This document shows, piece by piece, positions 18,358 through 27,332 of a stretch of 35,118 nt of DNA. The DNA is taken from NCBI GenBank assembly GCA_028716905.1, contig JAQUOX010000001.1:9820-44937 (forward strand). Reading direction: 5' to 3'. A program made the position numbers and the translations under genes. The notes below the pieces were generated by a model that saw only the letters and a program-made list of their open reading frames with translations, was not told where the DNA came from and searched no databases. Within the stretch, counting starts at the first letter, position 1. The number at the start of each line of letters is the position of its first letter. This stretch comes from Minisyncoccota bacterium. GTDB taxonomy: Bacteria > Patescibacteriota > Minisyncoccia > Minisyncoccales > Minisyncoccaceae.

Positions 18358-19795
18358 CAGCCCGGTGAGGGCGGTGAAATAGAACCTGAAACCATTATGC
18401 CCACAAAGAGTCAGAGCTGAATTTATTCAGTGATGGCGTGCTTTTTGCAGAACGAGCCAACGAGTTTCTTTTACTAATTTGTCTAAGCGCTTATGGCGTG
18501 GAGGCACAGGGAAACCGAGTCTTAAAAGGGCGAATTTAATTAGCAGAGGAAGACCCGAAGCCAGACGAGCTTGCCATGGCCAGGATGAAGCTTCTAGAAA
18601 TAGAAGTGGAGGTCCGAACCCGTAGACCGTACAAAATCTTGGGATGAGCTGTGGCAAGGAGTGAAAAGCTAATCGAGTTTGGTAATAGCTGGTTCTTCCC
18701 GAAATAGTTTTAGGACTAGCCTCTCTGATATTTGTCTTTGGAGGTAGAGCACTGGAAGAAATACCGCGGCTTCGGCTAGGTATTTTTACCAAACTCCGAA
18801 TGCCGAAGATATTACAGGGGGAGTCAGACTACGGGGGCGAAGCTCCGTAGTCGCGAGGGGAACAACCCAGACCATCATCTAAGGTCCCTAAATTTAGGCT
18901 AAGTGTTAGTAAGGAGGTGAAATTTCTCAGATAGCTAGGAGGTTAGCTTAGAAGCAGCTACCCTTTAAAAAGTGCGTAACAGCTTACTAGCTAAGAGATT
19001 TTGCGCCGAAGATTTCCGGGACTAAAGCCTAGTGCCGAAGATATGGCTGAATACGTTTTTCGTATTCGGGGTAGGGAAGCGTCTTTATTGCACTGAAGCT
19101 GAACCGCGAGGTTTGGTGGAGCGATAAGGAGTGAGAATGTTGGCATGAGTAACCACAATTGCAGTGAGAGTCTGCAACACCGTAAACCCAAGGTTTCCTT
19201 GGCAATGGAGATCATCCAAGGGTTAGGCGGGCCTTAGGAGAAGCCGAAAGGCGTATCTGATGGACAGCCGGTTAATATTCCGGCCCTCCAATATTTTTCC
19301 GTAGGGTGACGCAATTTAGTAGTTTGGGCGGGTTATTGGATTCCCGTCGACTATCTGAGGGGCAACCCAAGGGTAGGCGTGAAGCCTGTCGCAAGACAGG
19401 TGAAATCAAATGAGCAAGTTGCCCAGAAAAACCCGCAGGGTTAAGGATATTGGATCCGTACCGTAAACCGACACAGGTGGGTGGGCACAAGTGTGCCAAG
19501 GTGAACAAGTGAAAGGTCCTGAAGGAACTCGGCAAAAAAGTGGTCGTAACTTCGGGAGAAGACCTCCCTTTTAAGTTTTTTGCTTTTGCAATTTATATAA
19601 AAAGGGCGCAGCGAGCGTATCTCTAGCGACTGTTTATCAAAAACACAGGTCCCTGCTCAACTCGCAAGAGGAAGTATAGGGGCTGAGGCCTGACCAGTGC
19701 CAGAGTGTTAAAAGTGGTTGTTGTTTCAGCAATGGGACAGCTGTCCGCTCCAAGCCTCTGGTGAACGTCCGCGGTAACTCTGACCGTGTTAAAGT

Positions 19796-20049
19796 AGAAC
19801 AACGCACTGCTTTAGTAAAATCTGGCTATATGCTGGAAAACCTGGTGTATCCGGCGTTACTCGGGTAATTTTACCCAGTGAAAAAACGTCCGGTGCAGGC
19901 AATCAGCAGGAAAGACTCCGTACCATATATTGGAGAATCCTCAGAGACTATACGCCGGACTCATTTAAAGAAAACTGTTTAAGTGAGAAGATATAGTCCG
20001 AACTTCATGGCGACATGAAGAGTTCCACGAAAGTGGATATAACATATTG
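19796..20049 (+). ncRNA. Group I intron without ORF in 23S at E. coli position 1931 (254 nt)
   Basis: Exons rejoin as ...TTAAAGT|AGCGTAATCCCTTGTCGG. 5' exon ends in U and intron ends in G. IGS GCTTTA (19809-19814) pairs with exon TAAAGT. R/S-type elements CAGAGACTATA and AAGATATAGTCC. Confidence 0.9.
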
Positions 20050-20624
20050 AGCGTAATCCCTTGTCGGGTAAGTTCCGACCCGCATGAAAGGCTTAACGAC
20101 TAGAGAACTGTCTCCAGGACTTGCTTGGTGAAATCGCAATAGGGGTGAGAATGCCCCTTACCTGTGGCTAGACAGAAAGACCCCGGGAGCTTTACTATAC
20201 CCTGACATTGAGTTTTGATATTAAATGCGTAGCATAGGTGGGAGACTTTGAAATCGTTCTTTCGGGAGCGGTGGAGTCGTCAGTGAAATACCACTCTTTT
20301 AACGTCAGAATTCTAACTTTGTTTGTTGAGAAGACAAACGGAAGACAGTGTTTGGTTGGTAGTTTAAGTGGGGCGCTTTTCTCCTAAAAGGTAACGGAGA
20401 AGTTTAAAGGTCAGCTAGCTCCGGATGGAAATCGGAGTGGTCCTGTAAAGGGAAAAGCTGGCTTAACTGCAAGACGGATATGTCGCGCAGGTGGGAAACC
20501 AGAACTTAGTGAACCGACCATGGTTCGTAGGACCGTGGAAGATCATCAGACAAAAGTTACCCCGGGGATAACAGGCTGGTAGTGCCCGAGAGTCCACATC
20601 AACGGCACTGTTCGGCACCTCGAT

Positions 20625-21549
20625 AAAATAGCCGATTGTCGAGGATAAACCAACTCATAACGGAGAAAACCATATACAATAACCCAGTAATTTGTTATAA
20701 TTTATATACAATTAGAGCAAATACCAGTATATGGTCAACACCGTGGGAAGTTGCGAAAGTAAACATTGGCACAAAAAATGGATTCCGATCAAAGAATCTC
20801 TTAGCTTAAATTTAAGACAAAGAGAATTGATTGTCGGGTCCCTTCTTGGTGATGGAACAATGCGTTTGGGCAAAGGTGCTCAAAATGTCAACTTTAAAGT
20901 AGAACATGGATTAATGCAAAAAGAGTATGTGATATGGAAATATCGAATACTTAAACAATTCGTTTTTACTGAACCAAAGATAAGCTATAGATACGATAAG
21001 AGCGGAAGACGATATGAAAAATCTTGGTGGTTCAGAACGATAAGGCATCCAGGTTTTACAAAAATATACAGAGAATTCTACGAAGGAGAAAGTTATAGGA
21101 ATGGTAAAAAAATTATTCCTGCAAAAATTGAGAAATATCTTACTCCATTGGTATTAGCTGTATGGATTATGGACGATGGTTCATTTTCCAGAAATAGAGT
21201 TGATATAAGTACGCATTCCTTTTCTTTGTTAGATATAAATATTTTGCAAAGATGTTTTAAAGATATCTTTAGCCTCAATGCAAATTATTACAATGATTTT
21301 GACAGAGGACACAGAATTTATTTCAATCAAGAAGAAACGAAAAAATTAGTAAAAATTATCGGTCCATATATCATCCCTTCGATGATGTATAAGATAAATT
21401 TCGCAACCCCGTAACGACTGGATTCTCGTCAATGCCAAAAAGGCGAGATGAAGATAGTATTTTTGGAAATACTATAACACGTTGGTATCTAGAACGGACA
21501 CTCTAGATAAAGGTATAGTCTGCGCTATTAGTAATAATAGAATTTAGTG
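20625..21549 (+). mobile_element. Group I intron with homing endonuclease ORF in 23S at E. coli position 2504 (925 nt)
   Basis: Exons rejoin as ...GGCACCTCGAT|GTCGGCTCATCACATCC. Terminal exon U and intron G. IGS GTCGAGG (20638-20644) pairs with exon CCTCGAT over 7 bp. S-like AAGGTATAGTC near 3' end. Confidence 0.92.
20731..21414 (+). CDS. LAGLIDADG homing endonuclease (intron-encoded)
   Basis: Two LAGLIDADG-type motifs: LIVGSLLGDGTM and LAVWIMDDGSF; lies wholly inside the 23S intron. Confidence 0.9.
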   Translation: MVNTVGSCESKHWHKKWIPIKESLSLNLRQRELIVGSLLGDGTMRLGKGAQNVNFKVEHGLMQKEYVIWKYRILKQFVFTEPKISYRYDKSGRRYEKSWWFRTIRHPGFTKIYREFYEGESYRNGKKIIPAKIEKYLTPLVLAVWIMDDGSFSRNRVDISTHSFSLLDINILQRCFKDIFSLNANYYNDFDRGHRIYFNQEETKKLVKIIGPYIIPSMMYKINFATP

Positions 21550-21924
21550 GTCGGCTCATCACATCCTGGGGCTGTAGAAGGTCCCAAGGGTTTGGCTGTT
21601 CGCCAATTAAAGTGGTTCGTGAGCTGGGTTCAGACCGTCGTGAGACAGGTTGGTCCATATCTACCACAGGCGTTAAGTTTTGAGGAGAGTTGTCCTTTGT
21701 ACGAGAGGATCAGGATGAACTAACCTCTGGTGTATCAGTTGTCGCGCCAGCGGCATTGCTGAGTAGCTATGTTAGGACGGGATAAGAGCTGAAAGCATCT
21801 AAGCTCGAAGCCTCCTCCAAGATTAGAACTTTTACCCAGGTTAAAGACTATGACCTTGATAGGGCGCAGGTGTAAGCTTCGTGAGGAGTTGAGCCGAGCG
21901 CTACTAATTGGGTTTAAAAATCTC

Positions 21925-21953
21925 TTTTTTGGCTAGCAATTAATAGCTTTATT
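21925..21953 (+). promoter_or_regulatory. 3' arm of pre-23S processing stem
   Basis: Reverse complement AATAAAGCTATTAATTGCTAGCCAAAAAA matches 17794-17820 with few mismatches. Confidence 0.7.
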
Positions 21954-21977
21954 CTTTCAATTCCTTTTTGTTTTTAA

Positions 21978-22086
21978 TATGGGGGTAATACTGGAAGTGC
22001 TCCACCCGATCCCATTCCGAACTCGGAAGTGAAATCTTCCCAGGCCGATGATAGTGGTTTCCGCGAAAGTAGGTCGCCCCCGTATT
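21978..22086 (+). rRNA. rrf: 5S rRNA
   Basis: TGGAAGTGCTCCACCCGATCCCATTCCGAACTCGGAAGTGAAA...GATGATAGTGG...AAAGTAGGTCGCCCCC with terminal helix ATGGGGG/CCCCCGTAT. Confidence 0.92.
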
Positions 22087-22107
22087 AAAGATTGAAAGGA
22101 GTTTTTG

Positions 22108-22136
22108 TTTACAAAAGCGTTTTGTCGTGGTATACG
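22108..22136 (+). promoter_or_regulatory. Promoter of small Cys-rich ORF
   Basis: TTTACA (22108-22113) - 17 nt - TATACG (22131-22136). Confidence 0.6.
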
Positions 22137-22162
22137 TTAAATTAGTTCGTAAAGGAGGAATT

Positions 22163-22312
22163 ATGCAAACCTGCAAAGAGAGATGCGGAATCACTTTCTG
22201 GCAATGTACATGGAGAACTATTTGCTGTCTCGCCGCAGATTTAAGGAAACGAGCCCTGCAAACCTGCAAAGAGAGATGCGGAATCACTTTCTGGCAATGT
22301 GTGCGGAGGTGA
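22163..22312 (+). CDS. Candidate 49-aa cysteine-rich repeat peptide
   Basis: AAAGGAGG SD-like (22151-22158) then ATG; MQTCKERCGITFWQCTWRTICCLAADLRKRALQTCKERCGITFWQCVRR*; followed by terminator. An overlapping frame is also open, so coding status is uncertain. Confidence 0.45.
   Translation: MQTCKERCGITFWQCTWRTICCLAADLRKRALQTCKERCGITFWQCVRR
22164..22207 (+). repeat. 44-bp perfect direct repeat, copy 1
   Basis: TGCAAACCTGCAAAGAGAGATGCGGAATCACTTTCTGGCAATGT. Confidence 0.95.
22257..22300 (+). repeat. 44-bp perfect direct repeat, copy 2 (93-bp offset)
   Basis: Identical to 22164-22207; the 93-nt offset keeps the reading frame. Confidence 0.95.
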
Positions 22313-22329
22313 TTATCTGCCCTACATTT

Positions 22330-22352
22330 AAGAGCTCATGGGCTCTTTTTTT
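22330..22352 (+). terminator. Rho-independent terminator after small ORF
   Basis: AAGAGC-tcatgg-GCTCTT followed by a T run. Confidence 0.75.
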
Positions 22353-22376
22353 ATTTGCTTTTTTTGGCAGATTTAA

Positions 22377-22382
22377 TATAAT
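22377..22382 (+). promoter_or_regulatory. -10 box of mreC promoter
   Basis: TATAAT exactly 6 nt before ATG 22389; weak -35 TTGCTT at 22355. Confidence 0.55.
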
Positions 22383-22388
22383 AACCCT

Positions 22389-23180
22389 ATGAGCTATAAC
22401 CCCGTTAAAAAAAGGCTATTGATTCTATTTCTCCTCCTGATTGTTTTCGCCGTTCTGGCATTGTTTTCCGGTCAGATTAAGAGTTTTTTTTACAATAAAT
22501 CTTTGAACCTGCAGTTCATGTTCTGGCAGTCGGGCAGAGCCCAAAAGACGGACGAAGCCGTTGCAAAGCTGGTTGAAGAAAACCAAAAACTTTTGTCCCA
22601 GTTGACTGATTTGGAAACAACAAAGAAAGAAAACGAATTTTTTCGTCAGGCTCTGGGGTTGGGCCTGGAAAAAGAATTTGATTTGATTTTGGCCCAGGCC
22701 ACGGCCAAGAACACTTTTACTTTTAAGGGGATTACTTTCGAGGACTCGATATTAATCAATAAAGGAAAAAATGACGGGATAAGGAAGGATTTTCCGGTGA
22801 TATTGTCCGATAAGATTCTGGTCGGAAAGGTGGCCGAGGTTTACGATTCTTTCTCCCGGGTTGTTTTGATTTCCAACAAGGACAGCATGATTGACGTTGA
22901 GATTCAGGACACCGGCCTTTTCGCCCTGGCCAAAGGAGAAGGGAATTTGAAAATCGTTCTGGATTTGTTTCCCAAAGACAAGGAATTAAACGAGGGAACA
23001 TTGGCGTATACCAGCGCTTTGGGCGGCATTTATCCTTCGGGCCTGGTTTTGGGGCAAATCAGGAATATTAAGAAAATAGACAATGAGGCCTTTATCAGGG
23101 CGGATATCGAGCCGGCCTTTGATTTGGCCCAGCTGGACCGGGTTTTTGTCATTAAAACAGCGAAAATAGTCAATGATTAA
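22389..23180 (+). CDS. mreC: Rod shape-determining protein MreC
   Basis: N-terminal TM, coiled coil, beta region (ILVGKVAEVYDSFSRVVLISNKDSMIDVEIQDTG...GLVLGQI); followed by mreD/mrdA. Confidence 0.85.
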   Translation: MSYNPVKKRLLILFLLLIVFAVLALFSGQIKSFFYNKSLNLQFMFWQSGRAQKTDEAVAKLVEENQKLLSQLTDLETTKKENEFFRQALGLGLEKEFDLILAQATAKNTFTFKGITFEDSILINKGKNDGIRKDFPVILSDKILVGKVAEVYDSFSRVVLISNKDSMIDVEIQDTGLFALAKGEGNLKIVLDLFPKDKELNEGTLAYTSALGGIYPSGLVLGQIRNIKKIDNEAFIRADIEPAFDLAQLDRVFVIKTAKIVND

Positions 23181-23472
23181 AGGCATGTTAAAATTTTTAT
23201 TTCTCGGCATATTTTTTTATCTTCTCTATTTTCTCCAGATGAGCTTTTTGCCTTTTTTAAACGTCTTTCAGTTCAATTTCGTCGTCCTTCTGGTTCTGTT
23301 CATAAATATCTTCGAGGACCCGAAATCAAATACCGGTCTTTACTGCGCTTTTTTTGTTGGCATCCTTTCCGATATTTTTTCTCCCTATTTTTTCGGCCTG
23401 ACAACCTTAATCCTTTTTTCCACGGCGATTTTAATAAAATTCATTTTATGGAAATATGTTAGGATTCCCTAA
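23173..23472 (+). CDS. mreD: MreD-like small membrane protein (99 aa)
   Basis: Hydrophobic, multi-TM, between mreC and mrdA; GILSDIFSPYFFGLTTLI. Confidence 0.7.
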   Translation: MIKGMLKFLFLGIFFYLLYFLQMSFLPFLNVFQFNFVVLLVLFINIFEDPKSNTGLYCAFFVGILSDIFSPYFFGLTTLILFSTAILIKFILWKYVRIP

Positions 23473-25345
23473 GAACAATTTGAGAATAAAGAGGCCGGGA
23501 GGAGAAATCGAAACAGGCGATATTTTTTTGGACGCCCTGGCCAAGAAAAAAGACAAGCATTATGAAAAGATAGAAACTTCTTTGTCCGACAGGAATTTCC
23601 GCCTGCTTTCTTTGTTTTTCGCTTCGGCCTTTTTTCTTTTACTTTCCATGTCTTTTTATCTCCAAATAGTAAAAGGCGGTTATTACTCGGAAAGAGCGGA
23701 TAAGAACAAATTTGTTTTTAAGGAGATCGAAGCCCAAAGGGGAATCATCTACGACCGCAATCTCAAACAGCTGGTTTTTAACGCCCAGAGCTTTGATTTG
23801 GTTTGCAGCCCGGATTTGTTTTCAAAAGACGAAGCGGCCAGAGAAAGGGAAACAAACGAAGCGGCTAAGATTTTAAACATGCCCCCGGCCGATTTAAACG
23901 CTTTAATTCGGGGAAAAGAAGGAAAAGGAGAATTTACCGTTTCTTTTGATTTGGACAAAGAAAAAGTCATCGTCTTCAAGGCGAGGGCGGAAGAATTTGG
24001 CGCTTTTTCCATCAAAAAGAATCAGAAAAGAGAATATATCTATCCTATGGATTTCGCCCATATTCTTGGTTTCGTTTCAAGAGCCGATGAAAAAGGAGGA
24101 GCGGGGATAGAAGAGTATTACGATGAAGAGTTGAAAGAAATTGCCGGAATCATTGAAACGGAAAAGGATGTTTATGGGAATATTGTTAAAGAAGAAATGA
24201 GCCGGTCTCCGGAGTCGGGCGAAAATATCGTTTTGAACATTGATATGGATTTGCAGGAAAAGGCGGCGGAGATTATGGCTCCGATAATCAGGGACTCGGG
24301 AGCCAAATCGGGAACGGTTATCGTCATGGACCCCAATACCGGAGCTGTCTTGACCATGCTTACTTTTCCTTCTTATGACAACAATGTTTTTTCAAAAAAT
24401 TTGACGGACGAGGAATATCAAAAGATGCTTGACGACCCCAATACCTCGTTTTTCAACCGGGCCGTTTCCGGCGAATACGCCATCGGGTCAACGGTCAAGC
24501 CCTTTCTTGCTTCAGGAGCCCTGAAAGAAGGAATTATTACCCCTGAAACAACGATTTATTGCCAGGGCGGGATTGCCTTGAAGGACGGAACTTTCAAGAA
24601 CGACTGGAAAGCCCATGGTTACGTGGACCTTAAAAAAGCCATTGCCGAATCCTGCGACGTCTATTTCTATACCATCAGCGGAGGGTACGAAAGCTTTAAG
24701 GGCTTGGGCATCGAAAAGATAGATGACTATCTTCAGCTGTTCGGCTTCGGGGAAAAAACAGGGATTGACATAAACGGGGAGATAGCCGGGTTTGTTCCCA
24801 CTCCGGAATGGAAAAAAGAAGAAACCGGATACAGCTGGTATCCGGGCGACACCTACAACATTTCCATCGGCCAGGGGTACCTTAGAGCCACGCCTTTGCA
24901 ATTGGCCGTGGCCGTTTCCGCCATTGCCAACGGCGGGAAGATAGTCAAGCCCCAGCTGGTCAAAAGCATTTTAGACAGCGACAACGAAGTAATCACGGAA
25001 TTTTATCCGGAAATAATCAGGGAGGGGATTATTGAAGACGGCTTTCTAAGCGAGGTCAGGGCGGGGATGAGGGAAACCGTTTTGTCTTCTTCGGGAACGG
25101 CCCACTCTTTGAGCTATCTGTCCGGCACCTCGGCGGCCAAAAGCGGAACCGCGGAAACTTCCAAGAAAGAGGTTTATCACAATCTTTTGACCGTCTTCGC
25201 TCCCTATGAAAATCCGGAGATAGTGATATCGGCTGTCATTGAAAGTGTTCCTTACGAACAGCTTCTGGTCAATGTAATCGTCAGGGAGCTGCTTGCTTAT
25301 TATTTCGACCGAAACGCCGCGGAAGAGACGTCTTTGGGGTATTGA
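23456..25345 (+). CDS. mrdA: Penicillin-binding protein 2 (transpeptidase)
   Basis: EAQRGIIYDRNLKQL; SxxK in YAIGSTVKPFLASGAL; SCDVYFY; KSGTAET. Confidence 0.92.
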   Translation: MLGFPKNNLRIKRPGGEIETGDIFLDALAKKKDKHYEKIETSLSDRNFRLLSLFFASAFFLLLSMSFYLQIVKGGYYSERADKNKFVFKEIEAQRGIIYDRNLKQLVFNAQSFDLVCSPDLFSKDEAARERETNEAAKILNMPPADLNALIRGKEGKGEFTVSFDLDKEKVIVFKARAEEFGAFSIKKNQKREYIYPMDFAHILGFVSRADEKGGAGIEEYYDEELKEIAGIIETEKDVYGNIVKEEMSRSPESGENIVLNIDMDLQEKAAEIMAPIIRDSGAKSGTVIVMDPNTGAVLTMLTFPSYDNNVFSKNLTDEEYQKMLDDPNTSFFNRAVSGEYAIGSTVKPFLASGALKEGIITPETTIYCQGGIALKDGTFKNDWKAHGYVDLKKAIAESCDVYFYTISGGYESFKGLGIEKIDDYLQLFGFGEKTGIDINGEIAGFVPTPEWKKEETGYSWYPGDTYNISIGQGYLRATPLQLAVAVSAIANGGKIVKPQLVKSILDSDNEVITEFYPEIIREGIIEDGFLSEVRAGMRETVLSSSGTAHSLSYLSGTSAAKSGTAETSKKEVYHNLLTVFAPYENPEIVISAVIESVPYEQLLVNVIVRELLAYYFDRNAAEETSLGY

Positions 25346-25394
25346 TTTGTTTTTGATATGTGATATATTGTTCAAATAACAATAAAATACCAAC

Positions 25395-25853
25395 ATGGAA
25401 GAAAAATACATAACCCAGGAAGGCCTGGACAAGCTCAAGAAAGAACTGGAAAGGCTGAAAAAAGAAGAGAGAATTAAAATCTCCGAAGAATTGAAAGAAG
25501 CAATTTCTTTCGGAGACCTTTCCGAGAACGCCGCTTACGACGAAGCCAAGGAAAACCAGGCTTTTTTGGAAGGGAAAATAGCGGAGCTGGAGAAGTTGGT
25601 TAATGCCGCCAAACTGATTAAGAAAGACAATCACAACGGCTGGATTCAAATCGGCTCTTTGGTCACTTTGTCCGACGGAAACGGCGAACACTGTTTTGAA
25701 ATCGTGGGAGAAGAAGAGGCTGACCCCATTGAAAATCGTCTTTCCTTCAAGTCCCCTCTGGGACAGGCGCTTTTAAACAAGCCCCGGGGAGCGCAAGTGG
25801 AAATAACCACCCCCAAGGGAGTTACCAAATACAAGGTTTTGAAGATTGGCTAA
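25395..25853 (+). CDS. greA: Transcription elongation factor GreA
   Basis: YITQEGLDKLKKELERLKKEERIKISEELKEAISFGDLSENAAYDEAKENQAFLEGKI; SPLGQALLNKPRGAQVEITTP. Confidence 0.95.
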   Translation: MEEKYITQEGLDKLKKELERLKKEERIKISEELKEAISFGDLSENAAYDEAKENQAFLEGKIAELEKLVNAAKLIKKDNHNGWIQIGSLVTLSDGNGEHCFEIVGEEEADPIENRLSFKSPLGQALLNKPRGAQVEITTPKGVTKYKVLKIG

Positions 25854-27309
25854 TATGTCGACATCCGACGAAATCAGGCAAAATCGAATAGAAAAAAGAC
25901 AGAAGCTTGAAAACCTCGGTTTTTCTCCTTATCCCATAAGCATTAAAAGAACCCATCAAATCAGCGAGGCCTTAAAGGATTTTGATAAAATTGGCTCTCA
26001 GGAAGTTTTCTTGGCGGGGAGAATAAGGACGATCAGGTCTCACGGCGCTTTGACCTTTTTTGATTTTGAAGACGGCGCGGGAAAGATTCAGGCCATGTTC
26101 GCCAAAGACCGGCTGGGAGAGAAAAGCTATCAGTTTTTTATTGATTATTTCGACATCGGCGACTTTATCGAAGTGAGGGGAACCCTTTTTAAGACCAAAA
26201 GGGAAGAAAAGACGATTGAGGCCAGCGATTTCAAGATGATTGCCAAAAGCCTGAGACCCTTGCCCGAGAAATGGCACGGCCTGAAAGATATTGAAGAAAG
26301 ATACAGAAAAAGATATCTGGATTTGATTTTTTCTCCGGAGGTCAGGAAGAAATTCGAGCTTCGTTCCAGCTTAATCAAGGAAATCAGGAGCTTTTTGGAC
26401 AAGAAGGGGTTTTTTGAGGTGGAAACTCCCATACTGCAAACAATCTACGGGGGAGCGAGAGCCAAGCCGTTCAAGGCCCATCTTAACGCTCTGGACATAG
26501 ATTTGTTTTTAAGGATTTCTCCGGAATTGTATTTAAAGAGATTGCTGGTGGGCGGGTTTGAGAAGGTCTATGAAATCGGCAAGTGCTTCAGGAACGAGGG
26601 CGTGGATAAGTTCCATAATCCCGATTTCACCATGTTGGAGTTTTACTGGGCTTATGCCGACTACAAAGAGCTGATGAAAATGACCGAGGAGATGTTTGAA
26701 AAGGTGTTGAAAAAAGTCGTGGGAAAGACGGAAATCGAATACGGGAAGAAAACGATTAATTTCAAGAAGCCCTGGGAGAGGATTGAGTTTTTCGCCCTAC
26801 TTGAGAAATACACGGACATTAAATACGAGGATATGAACGAGGCGGCTTTGGTCAAAAAAGCCAAGGAGCTGGGAATAGAAACACTGAAAGGGGCGGACAA
26901 GGCCAATATTGCCGACGAGATTTATAAAAAATACTGCAGGCCGAAGATAGTCCAGCCGACTTTTGTCATTAATCATCCTTACGGCTTCCAGCCGCTGGCC
27001 AAGAATATTGACCACGAAAAATTGGCCAGCTTTCAACTGGTGGTTGCCGGCGCCGAAATCGTTAACGCTTTTTCCGAATTGAACGACCCCATAGAGCAGA
27101 AAAAGAGATTCAAAGAGCAGGAAAAGATGTTTAAGGGAGGATTTGAAGAAGCTCAGAGGTCTGACGAGGAATTTATTGAGGCCCTGGAATACGGAATGCC
27201 TCCGGCCGCCGGTTTCGGGCTGGGTATTGACCGCTTGGTTTCCCTTATCACCGACTCGGATTCTTTGAGGGAGGTTATTCTGTTTCCTCTGATGAAGCCG
27301 AAGGAATAA
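25846..27309 (+). CDS. lysS: Lysyl-tRNA synthetase, class II (alternative start 25855)
   Basis: FFEVETPILQTIYGGARAKPFKAHLNALDIDLFLRISPELYLKRLLVGGFEKVYEIGKCFRNEGVD; GFGLGIDRLVSLITDSDSLREVILFPLMKP. Confidence 0.95.
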   Translation: MANMSTSDEIRQNRIEKRQKLENLGFSPYPISIKRTHQISEALKDFDKIGSQEVFLAGRIRTIRSHGALTFFDFEDGAGKIQAMFAKDRLGEKSYQFFIDYFDIGDFIEVRGTLFKTKREEKTIEASDFKMIAKSLRPLPEKWHGLKDIEERYRKRYLDLIFSPEVRKKFELRSSLIKEIRSFLDKKGFFEVETPILQTIYGGARAKPFKAHLNALDIDLFLRISPELYLKRLLVGGFEKVYEIGKCFRNEGVDKFHNPDFTMLEFYWAYADYKELMKMTEEMFEKVLKKVVGKTEIEYGKKTINFKKPWERIEFFALLEKYTDIKYEDMNEAALVKKAKELGIETLKGADKANIADEIYKKYCRPKIVQPTFVINHPYGFQPLAKNIDHEKLASFQLVVAGAEIVNAFSELNDPIEQKKRFKEQEKMFKGGFEEAQRSDEEFIEALEYGMPPAAGFGLGIDRLVSLITDSDSLREVILFPLMKPKE

Positions 27310-27332
27310 AAAAACGGCCTCTTGGTTAGAAG
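27302..27332 (-). terminator. Terminator for minus-strand membrane protein gene
   Basis: On minus strand: CGGCTTCT-aacc-AAGAgGCCG followed by TTTTTTT, overlapping the stop codon. Confidence 0.65.

Noticed and set aside
18427-19535. Minus-strand ORFs (18427-18792, 18991-19215, 19272-19535) inside 23S
   Set aside because: They lie on the antisense of conserved 23S rRNA; no recognisable protein domains.
22164-22300. CRISPR-like repeat-spacer
   Set aside because: Only two 44-bp units, one 49-bp interval, no cas genes; sits inside a promoter-ORF-terminator unit.
22183-22392. 69-aa ORF in another frame over the Cys-rich repeat
   Set aside because: Runs through the terminator and into the mreC promoter; lacks a good SD. 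Kept only as a caveat for the small-peptide call.
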